Source of the DNA: Aurifilum marmelostoma
Taxonomy: Eukaryota > Ascomycota > Sordariomycetes > Diaporthales > Cryphonectriaceae
NCBI GenBank assembly: GCA_027559495.1
Contig: JAMXSV010000010.1
Location: 1-64,000, forward strand
Reading direction: 5' to 3'
DNA: 64,000 nucleotides
Shown here: piece by piece, positions 62,601 through 64,000 of the stretch
Layout of the letters: each line of letters begins with the position of its first letter
Position numbering within the stretch: position 1 is the first letter of the stretch
Translations under genes and position numbers: made by a program
Notes under the pieces: model-generated
What the model was told of the DNA's origin: nothing
Database searches by the model: none
The model's input: the letters and a program-made list of their open reading frames with translations, nothing else

Positions 62601-63460
62601 TCATACAGTCAGCCACCTACCGGATTGAAGTAGCCAGTCCGTTCGAGGCAAACTATGAACTGCTTCCTCGTCTCCATCCGGAGCCATGGCCAAGCTTGTT
62701 TGACCACGAGGGCGTTCAAAGTCCGTCAATGGAGGGTCCCGGTCCAAGCCATGGCCTGGCTCAGGCATGGTGTCTCGTGACGCGTTATGCCTCCTTTGCC
62801 TCGGAAAAGTTGAAGGTGACAGACCTGGATATCGAAATCGCCCCTGCGCATGGTGTACACTGCCAGGTCTCGAAGCGGACGGCCCTACCAGCAGAAGGTC
62901 TTGAGGTCAGCCCGAAGACGATTGAGGAGACACAGTTCGATGTGGCAGTGAAGAGAGCCAGCCTGGACGAGCGAAATCCGATAGGCCTCGATGTTTCTTT
63001 CTCGATCAAGTGGGCCCGAGCGGACAGCGAGCCGGGCACTGTTAACCGAACACTTCTTGCGGTTCCGCGGCTGCCCGTCTTCAATACAGAGCCCCGCGTC
63101 CTTGCATCTGTGTGCTACACGGATGGACAGGACGGAGAGGCTAATGGCCTGATGTTGCTGGATATCACAATCGAGAATGCCTCGAATCATTTCCTCACGT
63201 TCGGGCTCACAATGGACCCAAGCGATGAGTTCGCCTTCTCAGGCGCGAAGCAGACAACGCTGAACTTACTGCCGGTCTCACGGAGGACGGTGACATACCG
63301 TCTGCTACCGCTGGTGAAGGGCGGGAGCTGGGTCAGGCCTAACCTGACGGTGAGGGACAAGTATTTTCAGAAGGTGTTGCGGATTGTACCGACGGAAGGT
63401 CTTAAGACGGATAAGGACGGCTTGCTGATCTATGTCCCGCCCGTTCGTGAAGACGAATAG
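59655..63460 (+). CDS. TRAPP complex subunit 11-like protein (Foie-gras/Gryzun)
   Basis: Two exons, 59655-59924 and 60002-63460, with a 77-bp intron (GTACGA...CACAG), give about 1242 residues, usual for fungal members. The ATG has A at -3 and G at +4. The joint RTAGR-SYLLPPK keeps the frame and matches the family's Gly-Arg-Ser-Tyr block before a Ser/Pro-rich segment (HSPFSPLSPSSTLYPDG). Next come the N-terminal alpha/beta part (HQELVPSVFLCLYS, KSKLAVIILVDN) and the helical Foie-gras region, roughly residues 300-660 (GWEAWEARWAVLMANLIEKA, CAKELATVKDWEHVVRILRPFW). Beta-rich Gryzun repeats follow, roughly 700-1240 (DQYYTNETVELTFDIVNEED, ITIENASNHFLTFGL). Known members are subunits of TRAPPIII-type tethering complexes in ER-Golgi traffic and autophagy. 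The alternative acceptor at 60022 would drop seven residues. Confidence 0.88.
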
Positions 63461-64000
63461 GAACAGAAATATATCAGGTTTCGAGTGACGTAGACTCCCA
63501 TGCCGTACCTCAATCGATCCACAATGGTCAGTGGTCCATGTTGCGGCACGGCCAGCGTTATATGATGTTCCGGTGGGGATCGGCTGCCGGCCCGTGTGAA
63601 GGATTGTCTAGGTGTATATCAAGACTTCATTCATCTAAATGGAGAGAAGGTGACAAACAGCAGCTCTGTCTGAGCCGTCCTGAGCAGTACTCCCACCACC
63701 ATTATTCTTCACAACCAGCCAAGGATACACCGCGGGTTACCTCACGCAATATTAGCCTGCCCGTGGCGGTCCACACAAGATGAGCTCCGGGAATCGGCGT
63801 CAACTACAACGACAATTTTTTTATCCTCGTCTTATGTGGGTTGCCTTGGGCTTTGTTCAGCAGCAGGGGTGCCAGCCCGGCGGCCAGGATGGCAGGCTCG
63901 CGTCGACCCGAGTTTTACGTATTATGGTGCCAGAGAGACCCCACCGAGAGGGTGTTGTGGGTGCAGACTGATCGATCTGATTAGATTGATAACCTTAAGA
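63461..64000. other. 3' flank of the TRAPPC11-like gene
   Basis: 540 bases to the window end. Two short open frames show no recognisable domain and I do not call them genes. The 3' end signals of the preceding gene should lie here; nothing diagnostic was seen. Confidence 0.5.

Noticed and set aside
1..64000. CRISPR arrays, rRNA or intact tRNA genes
   Set aside because: No regularly spaced repeats of CRISPR type, no rRNA-like conserved blocks and no complete tRNA cloverleaf were seen on either strand.

Overview
The window comes from a filamentous ascomycete (Pezizomycotina, most likely a Sordariomycete; the clade is an inference). The right-hand genes have short introns with fungal splice signals and fungal-type products. 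The left 48.8 kb carries the footprint of repeat-induced point mutation (RIP): extreme A+T richness, with nearly all surviving C in CpT and nearly all surviving G in ApG.

Layout. Positions 1 to about 48,800 are a gene-free AT block made of dead, partly nested transposons. Two 7.5-kb Ty3/Gypsy chromoviruses lie on the minus strand (10974-18482 and 33017-40618). A 5.5-kb chromovirus lies on the minus strand at 23691-29213. A 5.2-kb one lies on the plus strand at 40897-46065, and the 3' end of another is at 1-1876. Their gag, reverse transcriptase, RNase H, integrase and chromodomain can still be read as stop-riddled relics. Around them are solo LTRs with target-site duplications (8113-8582, 29254-29718, 48008-48507), two TIR/TA-type miniature DNA transposon families, and a 460-bp TRIM-like element (32428-32887) with a solo LTR of the same family (47787-47916). 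A dispersed repeat of about 200 bp has three copies. Large parts of the AT block could not be assigned to anything.

From about 48,800 to 64,000 the composition switches abruptly to ordinary gene-bearing DNA. Five genes are supported: an FLVCR-like major facilitator transporter (+, 50579-52414); a 3-ketosteroid reductase of sterol C-4 demethylation, ERG27-like (-, 52784-54325), with an apparent one-base frameshift in a run of six C; an uncharacterised OB-fold-like protein (+, 55267-56514) preceded by a 6-codon upstream ORF whose stop overlaps its start; an RXT2-type subunit of the Rpd3L histone deacetylase complex (-, 56700-58425); and a TRAPPC11/Foie-gras-Gryzun vesicle-tethering protein (+, 59655-63460). 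They are independent housekeeping genes in alternating orientation, not a cluster or pathway.

The overall picture is a two-speed genome. Chromodomain retroelements pile up in a RIP-mutated, presumably heterochromatic block that ends sharply beside normal genes. The block could be a centromere, a subtelomere or an interstitial AT isochore; the window alone cannot decide.
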